A program made the position numbers and the translations under genes. A stretch of 64,000 bases of DNA from Alphaproteobacteria bacterium (GTDB lineage: Bacteria; Pseudomonadota; Alphaproteobacteria; CACIAM-22H2). The notes under the pieces were generated by a model. It was not told the origin of the DNA. It ran no database searches and saw only the letters and a program-made list of their open reading frames with translations. This document shows positions 36,022 through 45,617 of the stretch, one piece after another. The stretch covers positions 62,001 to 126,000 of the forward strand of contig JAEULA010000031.1 in NCBI GenBank assembly GCA_016793165.1. Reading direction: 5' to 3'. Positions within the stretch are counted from its first letter, which is position 1. Each line of letters starts with the position of its first letter.

Positions 36022-38046
36022 TCACGTTCCGCGTCGCGGAACGGCGAATGTCCACTCGCGCTCGTGGACGATCCGGTCTCCGTCGCGCGCGCACACGCGG
36101 CACGTCGCATGGAACGCCGTCGCCGTCGCGTGGAACCGCGTCGAGGTCTCCAGGCGGACCTGCCAGTCCGAGCGCCCGATCTCCATGGACTGCTCGAATT
36201 CCGCGCGCGCGCTGAGCGGGTCGTCGTCGCGTATGGCGAAACGCCGGGCGATGCGGTGACCGAGCTCGGTTCCGGTCGAATCGATGCGATGGCGACGGCC
36301 GGGGCCGAGGTAGCCGCCCTCGGCCTCGAGCGCATAGCTGCAGGTTCCGTCGGCGAGGTCGCGCGTGTGCGTGCGCCGCATCGTGGCCGGCTCGAGGATC
36401 GTGATCGGCGTCGGTTCGCCGGCCTCGGGCGGCGCGAAGCGCGGGCCCGCGGCATTCGCCGGATCGAGCGGTCGGATCGGGAGCGTGAGATACGCGCCGC
36501 GCGTGTGCAGCCGGAGCGCGACCGGCGCCGGGCTCGGCCACAGCACCGGCCAATAGGCGGTGCCGATGGCGAGGCGGATCCGGTGGCCCGGCCGGAAGCA
36601 GTGCGCCACGTCGGGGAAGCGCAGGCGTACACGGACCGGCTTGCCGACGGGCATCGGCGTCACGCGGTCGTGGCGCGTGCGATGCGTGAGGTTGAGCACG
36701 CCGAGCGACACGCGCAGCGACGTGCCGTCGGGCGCCACGTCGCACAGTCGCGCGACCAGGGTCGCCACCGGCTGGTCGGTCTCGATCTCGACGGCGAGTT
36801 CGGTCGTGCCGAGGATCTCGATGCGCTCGACCAGGGGCTCGGTATCGAACGTCAGCGAGCGGCCGTCGTCCTCCCGCTGGTCGCGGGGCGCCTCGCCCGC
36901 GAGCCCCATGCTCAGCCACTCCGGCGCCGTCGCGCCGAGCGATTGCGGCGAGCGGTGATAGAGCACCGCCGCCGCTGCGGGCGCCTCGGTGAGGCCGGAC
37001 GCGCCCAGATGCCAGGCGCGCGGCGTGATGCGCGGCGAGGGCCAGCTCTGTTCCGCAACCCAACGCCCCTGCTCGGGCGCGTGGTCCGGACCGGGCGTGC
37101 GCTGCTCTGGCATCCAGGCGCGCAGCATTGGCACGCGATCCATCGCCGTGGCGTCGCCGCGCAGCGCGAAGCGAAGGAAGCGGTCGCACTCCTGCAGGAA
37201 CCCGATCGCCGGTGCCGGGATGCCGTCCTGCGGGTAGTGGTGGCCCCAGGGGCCGATGAGGCCCCAGCGCGGCACGCCGAGCGCGGCGAGCAGGCGCGGC
37301 ACGGCGCGCGAGATGTAGTCGGCCCACCCGCCGACCGCGAAGACCGGGCAGGCGATCGAGCCGGGATCGTCGGCCACCGAGCCGTGCTTCCAGAACTTGT
37401 CGCGCGTCTGATGCTTCAGCCACTCGCCGAGCCAGGGCTCGTTCGCCTCGAGCCGCGCGCGCCACATCTCGCGCCAGCGCTCGCCGACGATCGCCGGATC
37501 CGGCGGCCGCATGTTGAACAGCATCATCGTGTCGCTCCACCAGAGCTGCTCGACCAGCGGCGCGCCGCCGGTGAAGTGGAGCGACTCGTCGTAGCGGTCC
37601 TGGGCGCCGCAGACCGCGATCACCGCCTTGAGCGCGGGCGGCCGGCGCATCGCCGCCTGCAGCGCGGCGAAGGCGCCCCAGGACTTGCCGAACATCGCCA
37701 CCGCGCCGCTGCACCAGGGCTGCGCCGCGATCCACGCGACGATCTCGAGCGCGTCGTCCTGTTCCTGCTTCTGGAATTCCTGGCGCAGGATGCCGTCGCT
37801 GTCGCCCGAGCCGTGCATGTCGACCCGCAGGCTCGCGTAGCCGTGCGCCGCGAACCAGGCATGGATCGGCTCGTCGCGCGAACGCGTGGCGTCGCGGCGG
37901 CGATAGGGCATGTACTCGACGATGGCCGGCGCGGGCGCCGTCGCCGCGGCGGCCGGCAGCCAGAGCCGCGCGGCGAGCCGCCGCCCGTCGGCGAGCGGGA
38001 TCCAGACGGTCTCGCGGACCTCGATCGTTGCGGCGGCGGTCGGCAC
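36022..38046 (-). CDS. CocE/NonD-family hydrolase (S15 X-Pro dipeptidyl-peptidase-like)
   Basis: A 674-residue alpha/beta-hydrolase. Nucleophile Ser122 in MFGKSWGAFAALQ, an RVDMHGSGDSDG loop, VFAVGGWADY holding the acid, and a catalytic His in GPWGHHYPQDG. The C-terminal jelly-roll domain (about 430-600) is typical of CocE and X-Pro dipeptidases. No signal peptide, so it acts in the cytoplasm on an imported ester or amide. It sits between the class II aldolase gene (4-base gap) and the transporter, so uptake followed by hydrolysis is the simplest reading. Confidence 0.9.
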   Translation of the reverse strand: MPTAAATIEVRETVWIPLADGRRLAARLWLPAAAATAPAPAIVEYMPYRRRDATRSRDEPIHAWFAAHGYASLRVDMHGSGDSDGILRQEFQKQEQDDALEIVAWIAAQPWCSGAVAMFGKSWGAFAALQAAMRRPPALKAVIAVCGAQDRYDESLHFTGGAPLVEQLWWSDTMMLFNMRPPDPAIVGERWREMWRARLEANEPWLGEWLKHQTRDKFWKHGSVADDPGSIACPVFAVGGWADYISRAVPRLLAALGVPRWGLIGPWGHHYPQDGIPAPAIGFLQECDRFLRFALRGDATAMDRVPMLRAWMPEQRTPGPDHAPEQGRWVAEQSWPSPRITPRAWHLGASGLTEAPAAAAVLYHRSPQSLGATAPEWLSMGLAGEAPRDQREDDGRSLTFDTEPLVERIEILGTTELAVEIETDQPVATLVARLCDVAPDGTSLRVSLGVLNLTHRTRHDRVTPMPVGKPVRVRLRFPDVAHCFRPGHRIRLAIGTAYWPVLWPSPAPVALRLHTRGAYLTLPIRPLDPANAAGPRFAPPEAGEPTPITILEPATMRRTHTRDLADGTCSYALEAEGGYLGPGRRHRIDSTGTELGHRIARRFAIRDDDPLSARAEFEQSMEIGRSDWQVRLETSTRFHATATAFHATCRVCARDGDRIVHEREWTFAVPRRGT

Positions 38047-38050
38047 GGGG

Positions 38051-38803
38051 TCAGTCCCGGTAGTCCGGCTCTTCCTTGTCGAGGACGCGTCGCCACGCGT
38101 CGAGCAGGAAACGCCCCTCGAGCTTGTCGCTCCACACGCCGCGATAGTTCCAGCGCAGATTGTCAGGCTGCTGGCGCAGCTTCTGCCCGGTCCACATCGC
38201 CATCAGCTGGTGCTGGCATGTCCATTCGACGACGAGCAGCTCGTGGAACGCGTCGGCGACCGTCGGCCCGACCGAGAGGATGCCGTGGTTCGCCATCACC
38301 ATGACCGTCTTGTCGCCGAGCGCCGAGGCGAGCCGCGCGCCCTCGGCGAGCCCGTCGGCCGGCCCCGTCATCGCGTCGTCGTAGGCGACGCGATCGTTGA
38401 CGATGAGGTTGTTGTGATGGGCGAGGGCGAGTCGGCCGTTCTCGAGCAACGACAGCGCGGTCGTATGCGGCGGATGGAGGTGGAGCACGCACTGGGCGTC
38501 CGCCCGCGCCTTGTGGATCGGCGCGTGGATGTGGAAGGCGACGGGTCGCACGACCCCCTCGCCGCGCACGACCTTGCCGTCGTAGTCGACGACGATCAGG
38601 CTCGACGCGGTGATCTCCTGGAACAGCATGCCGCGCGGATTGAGCAGGTAGTGCTCGTCGCTGCCCGGCAGCATCAGGCTGAAGTGGTTGCCGATGGAGT
38701 GGTTGAGCCCGAGCCGCGCGCTGACGCGGAAGGCGGCGGCGAGATCGCGCCGCAGCTCGAGCTCGGCGTCGTTGGCGATGTCGGCCCTGCGCATGGTGGT
38801 CAT
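38051..38803 (-). CDS. Class II aldolase/adducin family protein (copy A)
   Basis: A 250-residue zinc aldolase-like protein: GNHFSLMLPGSDEHYLLNPR, MLFQEITASSLIVVDYDG, metal His residues in VLHLHPPHTTAL and MVMANHGILSVG. The family includes fuculose-phosphate aldolase and decarboxylase- or dehydratase-like relatives; the phosphate-binding residues are not clear here, so the chemistry is open. It is the first gene of the operon. It is closely related to the gene at 62216, sharing RGMLFQEITASSLIV and the C-terminal LDAWRRVLDxxEPDY. The start at 38803 (MTTMRRADI) is preferred over 38884. A CTAG lies 32 bases upstream. Confidence 0.9.
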   Translation of the reverse strand: MTTMRRADIANDAELELRRDLAAAFRVSARLGLNHSIGNHFSLMLPGSDEHYLLNPRGMLFQEITASSLIVVDYDGKVVRGEGVVRPVAFHIHAPIHKARADAQCVLHLHPPHTTALSLLENGRLALAHHNNLIVNDRVAYDDAMTGPADGLAEGARLASALGDKTVMVMANHGILSVGPTVADAFHELLVVEWTCQHQLMAMWTGQKLRQQPDNLRWNYRGVWSDKLEGRFLLDAWRRVLDKEEPDYRD

Positions 38804-39036
38804 CGGGAACTCCCTCGTCGATCCGGGTGCGATCCTAGACCCGCGGCGGTCGCGCGAGAACGCGCGTTTCGCCCGGGAATGCATTGCGCGCGGTCCGTGC
38901 CGGCCCGAGCGGCCGGGACCGATCGGCGGGTGATCGAGCGGATGCTTGACGCGGGTCCGCCGTCTCGCGTCGACTCCGTCCTGCCACGTCCGTCGCGCGC
39001 ACCCGGCGCGCGCGATCCATGCAAGGGGGTTTCACG

Positions 39037-39657
39037 ATGGCGATACGACCGATCCTTCGCGCCGGCCACCCCGTCCTGGCGCAGGTCGCGGCCCCGGTTC
39101 CCGATCCGACCGCCGACTCGGTGGCGCGCCTCGTCGCCGACATGATCGACACGCTCGACGATATCGGCGCGGCGGGGATCGCGGCGCCGCAGATCGGCGT
39201 CCCGTTGCGGGTGGTGATCTACTTCATGCCCGCGCATCGGGTCACCGCGCGCCCCGGCGACGATCCGATCGATCTGACCGTGCTCGTCAACCCGGAGCTC
39301 CAGCCCGTCGGCGACGGGCGCTACGAGGATTGGGACGGCTGCCTGTCCCTGCCCGGCCTGCGCGGCCGCACCACGCGATGGGAGCGCATCCGCCTCGTCG
39401 CCCACGACCTCGACGGCGCGCGCAGCGAGCGCATCGTCGCCGGCTCGCACGCGCGCATCGTGCAGCACGAGTGCGATCACCTCGACGGCGTTCTCTATCC
39501 GTCGCGGATCACCGATCCGACCAGCCTCGCCTATGTCGAGGAGATGATCGAGGCCGGCCGCATGCCGCCGAAGGTCCCCGTCCACCCGAAGGCGCATGCG
39601 CGCAAGCAGCCGGCGCTGCTGCGCCGGCTCGAGCGCGCGGGCGTCCCGCTCGTCTGA
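39037..39657 (+). CDS. def: Peptide deformylase
   Basis: A 206-residue metalloenzyme with all three motifs: GIAAPQIGV (47-55), DGCLSLPGLRG (100-110) and QHECDHLDG (143-151), giving ligands Cys102, His144 and His148 and catalytic Glu145. The second motif has Asp100 where EGCLS is usual, a variation also known in natural homologues. It removes the N-formyl group from nascent proteins. It is not beside fmt, so it may be an extra copy. AAGGGGG precedes the ATG at 39037 at good spacing. Confidence 0.93.
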   Translation: MAIRPILRAGHPVLAQVAAPVPDPTADSVARLVADMIDTLDDIGAAGIAAPQIGVPLRVVIYFMPAHRVTARPGDDPIDLTVLVNPELQPVGDGRYEDWDGCLSLPGLRGRTTRWERIRLVAHDLDGARSERIVAGSHARIVQHECDHLDGVLYPSRITDPTSLAYVEEMIEAGRMPPKVPVHPKAHARKQPALLRRLERAGVPLV

Positions 39658-39672
39658 CGGACGCGTCTGCAC

Positions 39673-41427
39673 TCAGCCCGTCGCACCGCCGCGACGATCG
39701 GCCCGCAGCCGTGCCGTGGTCGCGGCATCGATGGCGGGCGTGCCGTCGGGGCCGGCGACGATCGCGACGGCGTAGTCGCGCCGCGCGCCCTCGGGCGTCA
39801 CGCGGCCGGACGCCACGTCCCCGCGCACGCGCTCGGGATCGCGCTCCAGCGGATCGCCCCAGCCGCCGCCGCTCGCCAGCACGTGGCGGAAGACGTCGCC
39901 GCGCCGCATCGTGACCGGCTCGGTGATGAGCACGGGCAGCATGCGCTCGGCCGGCGTGCCGGGGTTGATCGCATTGAGCGAGCCGCTGCCGGGCCGGCCG
40001 CCGGCGAGGCCGTAGGGCGGGAACCGGCGCTTGTCCGAGCGCACCGTCAGCGTCGCCTCGTCGGCGAGCAGCCGGAACACGCGCTCGATCGCGAGGCCGC
40101 CGCGCTGCCGACCGGCCCCGCCGCTGTCCGCCACGAATCCGTAGCGTTCGACACGCAGCGGATAGTCGGCCTCGATCGTCTCGACCGGGACGTTCGACTG
40201 GTTGGCGCCGAGATGCGCGACGGCGTCCTGGCCGTCCTGGTCGGGGCCACCGCCCCAGGCGCCCATGATGGTCTCGACGAAGATGAAGGCGCGGTCGCCC
40301 TGGCGCCCTCCGATCGTCGGCAGCGTCGAGCCGCCGCTGCCGTCGGCGGGCACGCGGGCCGGCAGAGCCTGGGCGAGCGCGCCCATGACGCAATCCATCA
40401 TGCGGAAGCCGGTGATCCCGCGCGCGCCGCATGCGGCCGGCGGCCGCGGATTGACGATCGTCCCTTCGGGCGCGATCACGCGGATCGGCCGCGTGAAGCC
40501 CTGGGCGTTGGGGATGTCGGGCGACAGCACCGAGCGGATGGCGGCATAGGAGGCCGCGCGGGTGAACGGCACCGGAGAGTTGATGCCGGCCCGCACTTCT
40601 CCCGACGTCCCCGTCCAGTCGACCGTGATCTCGTCGCCGCGCACGGTCAGCGCCACGCGGAACGGGATCGGCTCCGGCGACTCGCCGAGCCCGTCGATAT
40701 GGTTCTCGAAGCGATAGGTGCCGTCGGGGATGTCGCCGATCTCGGCGCGGGTCAGGCGCTCGGCATAGGCGTGGATGTCGGCGCAGGCCTGGCGGAATCG
40801 TACCGGCTCCCAGCGCGCGAACAACTTGGCGAACTCGCGCTCACCGACCAGGCAGGCCGCGACCTGCGCCTTCACGTCGCCGATCACCTTTTCGGGCACG
40901 CGGACATTGGCTGCGAGGATCTCCCAGATCGCCGTGTTCTCGCGGCCGGCATCCACGAGCTTGAGCAGGGGAAGGCGCAGCCCCTCCTGGAAGATCTCGG
41001 TCGATCCGATCGAGTTGCTGCCCGGCACGATGCCGCCGATGTCGTTCTGGTGCGCCACCGTCGTCGCCCACCCCTCGACGCGCCCGGCGATGAAGATCGG
41101 ACGCACGATGTAGATGTCCGGCAGGTGCTGGCCGGCAGCGAGGTAGGGATCGTTGAAGATGAAGATGTCGCCCGGCGCGATGCGCCCGGCCTGCGTGGCG
41201 ACGAGGTTGCGCATCGCGTCGTGGAAGCTGCCGAGATGCAACGGCGTCGTGGCGCCCTGCGCCAGCGTGCGGCCCTCGGCGTCGCAGATCGCCGTCGAAT
41301 AGTCGATCGCATCGCGCACGATGCTGGAGCACGAGGTGCGCATGATGATGATCGCGAGCTCGTCCGCGATCGTCTCGAACGCGCTCTTCAGGATTTCGAG
41401 CTCGAATGCCGAGATGGCGGTGCTCAT
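39673..41427 (-). CDS. hyuB: Hydantoinase B/oxoprolinase family protein
   Basis: A 584-residue HyuB-type subunit: FETIADELAIIIMRTSCSS, ATPLHLGSFHDAMRNLV, IFNDPYLAAGQHLPDIYIV, HQNDIGGIVPGSN and GGAGRQRGGLAIERVF. With HyuA it forms ATP-dependent hydrolases opening N-methylhydantoin, 5-oxoproline or related lactams, or carboxylases of the acetone/acetophenone type. It follows hyuA but is separated by 220 bases containing palindromic element 2, where partners are usually almost adjacent. Confidence 0.92.
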   Translation of the reverse strand: MSTAISAFELEILKSAFETIADELAIIIMRTSCSSIVRDAIDYSTAICDAEGRTLAQGATTPLHLGSFHDAMRNLVATQAGRIAPGDIFIFNDPYLAAGQHLPDIYIVRPIFIAGRVEGWATTVAHQNDIGGIVPGSNSIGSTEIFQEGLRLPLLKLVDAGRENTAIWEILAANVRVPEKVIGDVKAQVAACLVGEREFAKLFARWEPVRFRQACADIHAYAERLTRAEIGDIPDGTYRFENHIDGLGESPEPIPFRVALTVRGDEITVDWTGTSGEVRAGINSPVPFTRAASYAAIRSVLSPDIPNAQGFTRPIRVIAPEGTIVNPRPPAACGARGITGFRMMDCVMGALAQALPARVPADGSGGSTLPTIGGRQGDRAFIFVETIMGAWGGGPDQDGQDAVAHLGANQSNVPVETIEADYPLRVERYGFVADSGGAGRQRGGLAIERVFRLLADEATLTVRSDKRRFPPYGLAGGRPGSGSLNAINPGTPAERMLPVLITEPVTMRRGDVFRHVLASGGGWGDPLERDPERVRGDVASGRVTPEGARRDYAVAIVAGPDGTPAIDAATTARLRADRRGGATG

Positions 41428-41463
41428 GCTTGGAGCCTCCCGGATGCGGCGGCGTGGCGGGGT

Positions 41464-41598
41464 TTGAACCGCGGAGATCGCAGAGACCCCGGAGATGTTG
41501 CATGCGCGCGAAGCGCGCTCCGATGCTTGCTGCAGGAGCTGTCCGCCTTCGCCGCACGGAGCGGCATCTCTGCGGTCTCAGCGATCTCTGCGGTTGCA
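41464..41598. repeat. Palindromic intergenic element, copy 2
   Basis: A 135-bp element with 34-bp inverted arms (41464-41497 and 41565-41598), 28 of 34 positions paired, around a 67-bp centre. The arms show the same plan as the element at 31236-31380: a TTGAACC-like end, three 9-bp units of the C(G/C)C(A/G)GAGA type, and an inner GAGATG. The centre is different but also contains short GCGCG-type inverted repeats. It lies between hyuA and hyuB. Confidence 0.78.
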
Positions 41599-41647
41599 TC
41601 CGTCGACGGCAGCCACCGGGCGGCGTCGGTGCAGGTTTGGGGCACTG

Positions 41648-43738
41648 TCATGACCCCGTCTCCCGGAGTTCGATGACGATGTTGTCGTGGGTGTCGCGCC
41701 AGGCGAGGGCGTCGGGCGGGACGACGGTCGTGCCTTCGTAGTCTTCGATCACGAGGGGGCCTCGGCGCGGCGTGTCGTCGAGGGCCTCGCGGCGGAGGAT
41801 CGGCGTGACGACGCGGCCGTGGCCGGGACCGAAATAGCAGTCGCGCGCGACCGCATTCCTCTTGGCGATCGCCGTGGCGGCCGTGCGCGACGGCGCCTGT
41901 GTCGACGCGGCGAGGGTCGCGGAGACCTCGAGCGAGACGATCTCCACCGGGAAGTCGAGGCGCAGGCCGTAGGTACGCTCGTGCTCGGCCTGGAAGCGCG
42001 GTCCCAGCGCCGCGAGCGTCGCGGCGTCGACTGCATTCGCGTCGAGCACCACGGGCAGCTCGAAGGCCTGGCCGACATAGCGCATTGCCGCGCTGCGCCT
42101 GAGCGTAACGGCATCGCGCTGCGCCTCGATCCGCGCCGTCACCTCCCGCGCGAGGTCGTCGAGGACCTGCCGCGCGGCGGCGACGTCGATGCCGTCGAGG
42201 CGGCGCAGGAAGGCGCGCGACTGGCTGAACTGGACGTCGCCGACGCACAGGCCGACGGCGCTGAAGACGCCCGCCGCGGCGGGCACCAGCGCGCGGCGGA
42301 TCTGGAGCTGGCGCAGCAGCTCGGCCGCGAAGACCCCGCCGTTGCCGCCGAAGGCCATCAGCACGAAGTCGCTGGGGTTGCGGCCGCGATAGGTCGACAC
42401 GGCCTTCACCGCGCGCACCATGTTCGCGGCGGCGACGACGAAGACCGACCAGGCCGCCTCGTCGATCGCGATGCCCATCGGCCGGGCGACTCGATCCGCC
42501 AGCGCGGCGTGGCTGAGCTCGGCGCGGATCGGCACCGCGCCGTCGGCGAGCGCCACCGGATTGAGGAATCCGAGGACGACATTCGCGTCGCTGACCGTGG
42601 GCGCCGTGCCGCCCATCCCGTAGCAAGCGGGTCCCGGCACCGCCCCGGCGCTGTCCGGGCCGACCTTCACCATGCCGGCGCGATCGAGGCGCACGATGCT
42701 GCCGCCGCCGGCGCCGACCTCGGAGATGTCGATCACCGGGAGCTTGAGCGCGTAGCCGCCGCCCTTCATCAGCCGGCTCGACAACGAGATGCCGCTGCCG
42801 ACCTCGTACTCGTCGGTGCGGCTGATCTGGCCGTCCTCGATCAGCGACGCCTTCGCCGTGGTGCCGCCCATGTCGAAGGTGATGACGTTGCGATGGCCGC
42901 AGCGCGCGGCGGCGTGCGCCGCGCTGATGACGCCAGCGGCCGGGCCGCACTCGACGATCCGCGCGGGCATCTCCATCACGGACTCGGCGTCCAGGATGCC
43001 GCCGCTCGACTGCATCACCAGCAGCTGGCCGTCGAGCCCCGCGCCGCGCAGCCCGTCGCGCAGGCTGCGAATGTAGCTGGCGACCGGAGGCCCGACATAG
43101 GCGTTGATCACGGTGGTGCTGGTGCGCTCGTACTCGCGGATCTCCGGCAGCACGTCGATCGACAGCGACACGAAGACCCCGGGCAGGGCCGCGCGCAGCA
43201 TCTCGCCGACGCGCCGCTCATGCGCGGGATTGGCGTAGGAATGCAGGAAGCACACCGCCACCGCCTCGGCGCCCGCGCGGCGGATCGCGGCGATCGCGCT
43301 CGCGACGTCGCCCTCGTCCAGCGGCGCGACGACGCTTCCGTCGGCGGCGATGCGCTCGCGCACCTCGAAGCGCAGGTCACGCGGCGCGAGCGGCGCGGGC
43401 TTGACGTAGCGCGCATCGTAGAGACGCGGCACGCGGATGCGCCGGAGCTCGAGGACGTCCCGGAAGCCGGCCGTCGTGAGCAGCGCGGTCCGCGCGCCCT
43501 TCAGCTCCAGGATCGCGTTGGTCGCCACCGTGCAGCCGTGGAGCACCTCGCCGAAATCGCCCATCGCGAGCCCGGCCGCCGCGGCGAGCTCGCGGATGCC
43601 GTCGATCACGCCGCGGCTGTAGTCGCCCGGCGTCGACGGCACCTTGCGCGTGGCGAGCCGCCCGTCGGCCAGGAAGACGGCGATGTCCGTAAACGTGCCG
43701 CCGATATCCGCGGCGATCTTCAGTCGGGGTCTGGTCAT
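41648..43738 (-). CDS. hyuA: Hydantoinase A/oxoprolinase family protein
   Basis: A 696-residue HyuA-type subunit of the actin/HSP70-like ATPase fold: IAADIGGTFTDIAVF (phosphate 1), LHGCTVATNAILE, RTALLTTAGFRDVLELRR, QSSGGILDAESVMEMPAR, GPAAGVISAAH and ITFDMGGTTAKASLIEDG. It couples ATP hydrolysis to opening of a cyclic amide with HyuB. Its ATG begins one base after the end of dctM, so uptake and hydrolysis genes form one operon. Confidence 0.93.
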   Translation of the reverse strand: MTRPRLKIAADIGGTFTDIAVFLADGRLATRKVPSTPGDYSRGVIDGIRELAAAAGLAMGDFGEVLHGCTVATNAILELKGARTALLTTAGFRDVLELRRIRVPRLYDARYVKPAPLAPRDLRFEVRERIAADGSVVAPLDEGDVASAIAAIRRAGAEAVAVCFLHSYANPAHERRVGEMLRAALPGVFVSLSIDVLPEIREYERTSTTVINAYVGPPVASYIRSLRDGLRGAGLDGQLLVMQSSGGILDAESVMEMPARIVECGPAAGVISAAHAAARCGHRNVITFDMGGTTAKASLIEDGQISRTDEYEVGSGISLSSRLMKGGGYALKLPVIDISEVGAGGGSIVRLDRAGMVKVGPDSAGAVPGPACYGMGGTAPTVSDANVVLGFLNPVALADGAVPIRAELSHAALADRVARPMGIAIDEAAWSVFVVAAANMVRAVKAVSTYRGRNPSDFVLMAFGGNGGVFAAELLRQLQIRRALVPAAAGVFSAVGLCVGDVQFSQSRAFLRRLDGIDVAAARQVLDDLAREVTARIEAQRDAVTLRRSAAMRYVGQAFELPVVLDANAVDAATLAALGPRFQAEHERTYGLRLDFPVEIVSLEVSATLAASTQAPSRTAATAIAKRNAVARDCYFGPGHGRVVTPILRREALDDTPRRGPLVIEDYEGTTVVPPDALAWRDTHDNIVIELRETGS

Positions 43739-43739
43739 G

Positions 43740-45047
43740 TCAACGGGCCCGGCGCGCGGCGGAGGGGTCGGGGAAGAGAAGGTCGGGCAGCCAGAGCGTG
43801 AGCTCGGGCACGAACGTCAGCAGCGCCAGGACGGCGAGGAGCACGGCGATGAAGGGCAGCGAGGCGATCGCCAGCGCGCCGATCGACAGGCGCGAGATCG
43901 CCGCGAGGATGTAGAGGCCGATCCCCATCGGCGGCGTCATGATGCCGATCAGCAGGTTGAAGATCACGACGACGCCGAGATGGACGATGTCGACGCCGAG
44001 TGCCTTCGCGGTCGGCAGCAGGAGGGGCGTGGCGATCAGCATGGCGGGCAGCGTCTCGATGAGGCAGCCGAGGATGAGCAGCAGCAGGTTCGCCAGCAGC
44101 AGGAACGACGTCTTGCCGACGCTGGCGTCGGCGAGCGCCTGGGAGAGCGTCGCGGCGGTTCCCTCGGCGACGACGACGTAGGAGAGCGCGGAAGACGCGG
44201 CGATGATGAAGAGGATGTGCGCCGAGCTCACGGCGGCGTCGCGGAAGGCGGTGCGGAGGGCGCGCCAGGACAGGGTGCGGGACAATGCGCCGACGAGGAT
44301 CGCGTAGAAGGTCGCGAGCACGCCCGCCTCGGTCGGCGTGACGAAGCCCGTCGCCATCCCGCGCATGATCACCAGCGGCGCGAACAGCGCCAGCGCGGCC
44401 GACCTGGTCGCGCCGACGAGTCGCCCCAGGCTGAACGCCGTCGGCGCGGGCATGGGCGTGAGCCGGAACATCCCGAAGACGACGATCAGGAGCGAGATCG
44501 CCGCAGCGATGACCGCGCCGGGCACGAGGCCGGCGATGAACATCCGCGCGATCGAGACGTCCGCGGCGATCGCGTAGACGACCATCATGATCGAAGGCGG
44601 GATGATCGGGCCGAGCGTCGAGACCGACATCACCACCGCGGCCGCGAAGGGCGGCGCATAGCCGGCGCGAGGCATCTCCTTCATCGAAATCGCGCCGAGC
44701 GCGGCGGCGTCGGCCACGGCCGCGCCCGAAATGCCGGAGAAGATGAACCCCGCGACGACGTTGGCGTGCGCGAGCCCGCCGCGCACCCAGCCGACCGCGG
44801 CCTCGGCGAAATCGAAGATGCGCCGCGTCATCCCGAGCTCGGTCATCAGCTGCGCGGCGAGGATGAAGAAGGGGATCGCCATCAGCTCCAGGCTGCGGAC
44901 GCTGGCGGCCATGTGCTGCGGTATGCCCATCAGGTCGTGGCCACCCAGGACCATCGCGATGATGCTGGCCAGCAGCAGGCTCGCCGCGACCGGCAAGCCG
45001 CCGATCATGAACACGCTGAACAGGATGATCAGGAGCGCGGAGATCAC
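43740..45047 (-). CDS. TRAP transporter large permease (DctM type), system 1
   Basis: A 435-residue inner-membrane protein with about 12 hydrophobic segments and family motifs FILAAQLMTELGMTRR, FIFSGISGAAVADAAALG, STLGPIIPPSIMMVVYA and TPPMGIGLYILAAI. It drives sodium-coupled uptake with the small subunit and binding protein. Translation most likely starts at GTG (45047), which overlaps the DctQ stop (GTGA) and directly precedes the first membrane helix; the longer ATG frame from 45200 is out-of-frame noise over dctQ. Confidence 0.93.
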   Translation of the reverse strand: MISALLIILFSVFMIGGLPVAASLLLASIIAMVLGGHDLMGIPQHMAASVRSLELMAIPFFILAAQLMTELGMTRRIFDFAEAAVGWVRGGLAHANVVAGFIFSGISGAAVADAAALGAISMKEMPRAGYAPPFAAAVVMSVSTLGPIIPPSIMMVVYAIAADVSIARMFIAGLVPGAVIAAAISLLIVVFGMFRLTPMPAPTAFSLGRLVGATRSAALALFAPLVIMRGMATGFVTPTEAGVLATFYAILVGALSRTLSWRALRTAFRDAAVSSAHILFIIAASSALSYVVVAEGTAATLSQALADASVGKTSFLLLANLLLLILGCLIETLPAMLIATPLLLPTAKALGVDIVHLGVVVIFNLLIGIMTPPMGIGLYILAAISRLSIGALAIASLPFIAVLLAVLALLTFVPELTLWLPDLLFPDPSAARRAR

Positions 45048-45547
45048 CGGGCCGCCCCGTCCGCGTGCGGCGTTGCCGCGACCGGGCGCGGCCGCAACGT
45101 GTCGGCGAGCAGCTGGATCGCCACCGCGACGACGCCGATCAGCAGGGGCAGGGTGAACGCCGCGCGCGGGATCCCGACGCCCGGCGTCTTGAACGGCCAC
45201 TGCAGCTGCACGTAGGCCAGCGTGTGCCAGCCGACCAACGCGAAGACCGCGGCGCTCACCGCGTTGACGGCGCGTTCGAAGCCGCTATGCAGACGGGGCG
45301 GCAGCAGCGTCTTGAGACCGACCATCGTGATGTCGCCGCCGTGCCGGTAGACGAGGAAGATGCCGATGAAATAGAGCCAAGAGGCGAGCAGCAGGTTCAC
45401 CTCGTAGATCCACTGGTAGGAGATCGCGAACAGGCTGCGCGAGACGATCTCGAGGCCGTTGATCGCCAGGATGACGGCGAGCAGCGCGACGATCGCCAGG
45501 GTGAACAGGCGCTCGAGCGCGGCGCAGAGCGATGTCAGCAGGATCAA
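45044..45547 (-). CDS. TRAP transporter small permease (DctQ type), system 1
   Basis: A 167-residue protein with four membrane helices (LAIVALLAVILAINGLEIV, WIYEVNLLLASWLYFIGIF, VNAVSAAVFALVGWHTLAY, LPLLIGVVAVAIQLLADTL) and the family's conserved W-x-E-x-x-x-x-x-x-x-W pattern. It supports the large permease. 70 bases after dctP. Confidence 0.91.
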   Translation of the reverse strand: MILLTSLCAALERLFTLAIVALLAVILAINGLEIVSRSLFAISYQWIYEVNLLLASWLYFIGIFLVYRHGGDITMVGLKTLLPPRLHSGFERAVNAVSAAVFALVGWHTLAYVQLQWPFKTPGVGIPRAAFTLPLLIGVVAVAIQLLADTLRPRPVAATPHADGAAR

Positions 45548-45617
45548 GCGCGTCTCGGCGCGGCGATCGCGTCGGCGGTCCGGGCGGCGCGGCAGAGCCG
45601 CCGCCCGGGCGCCGTCC

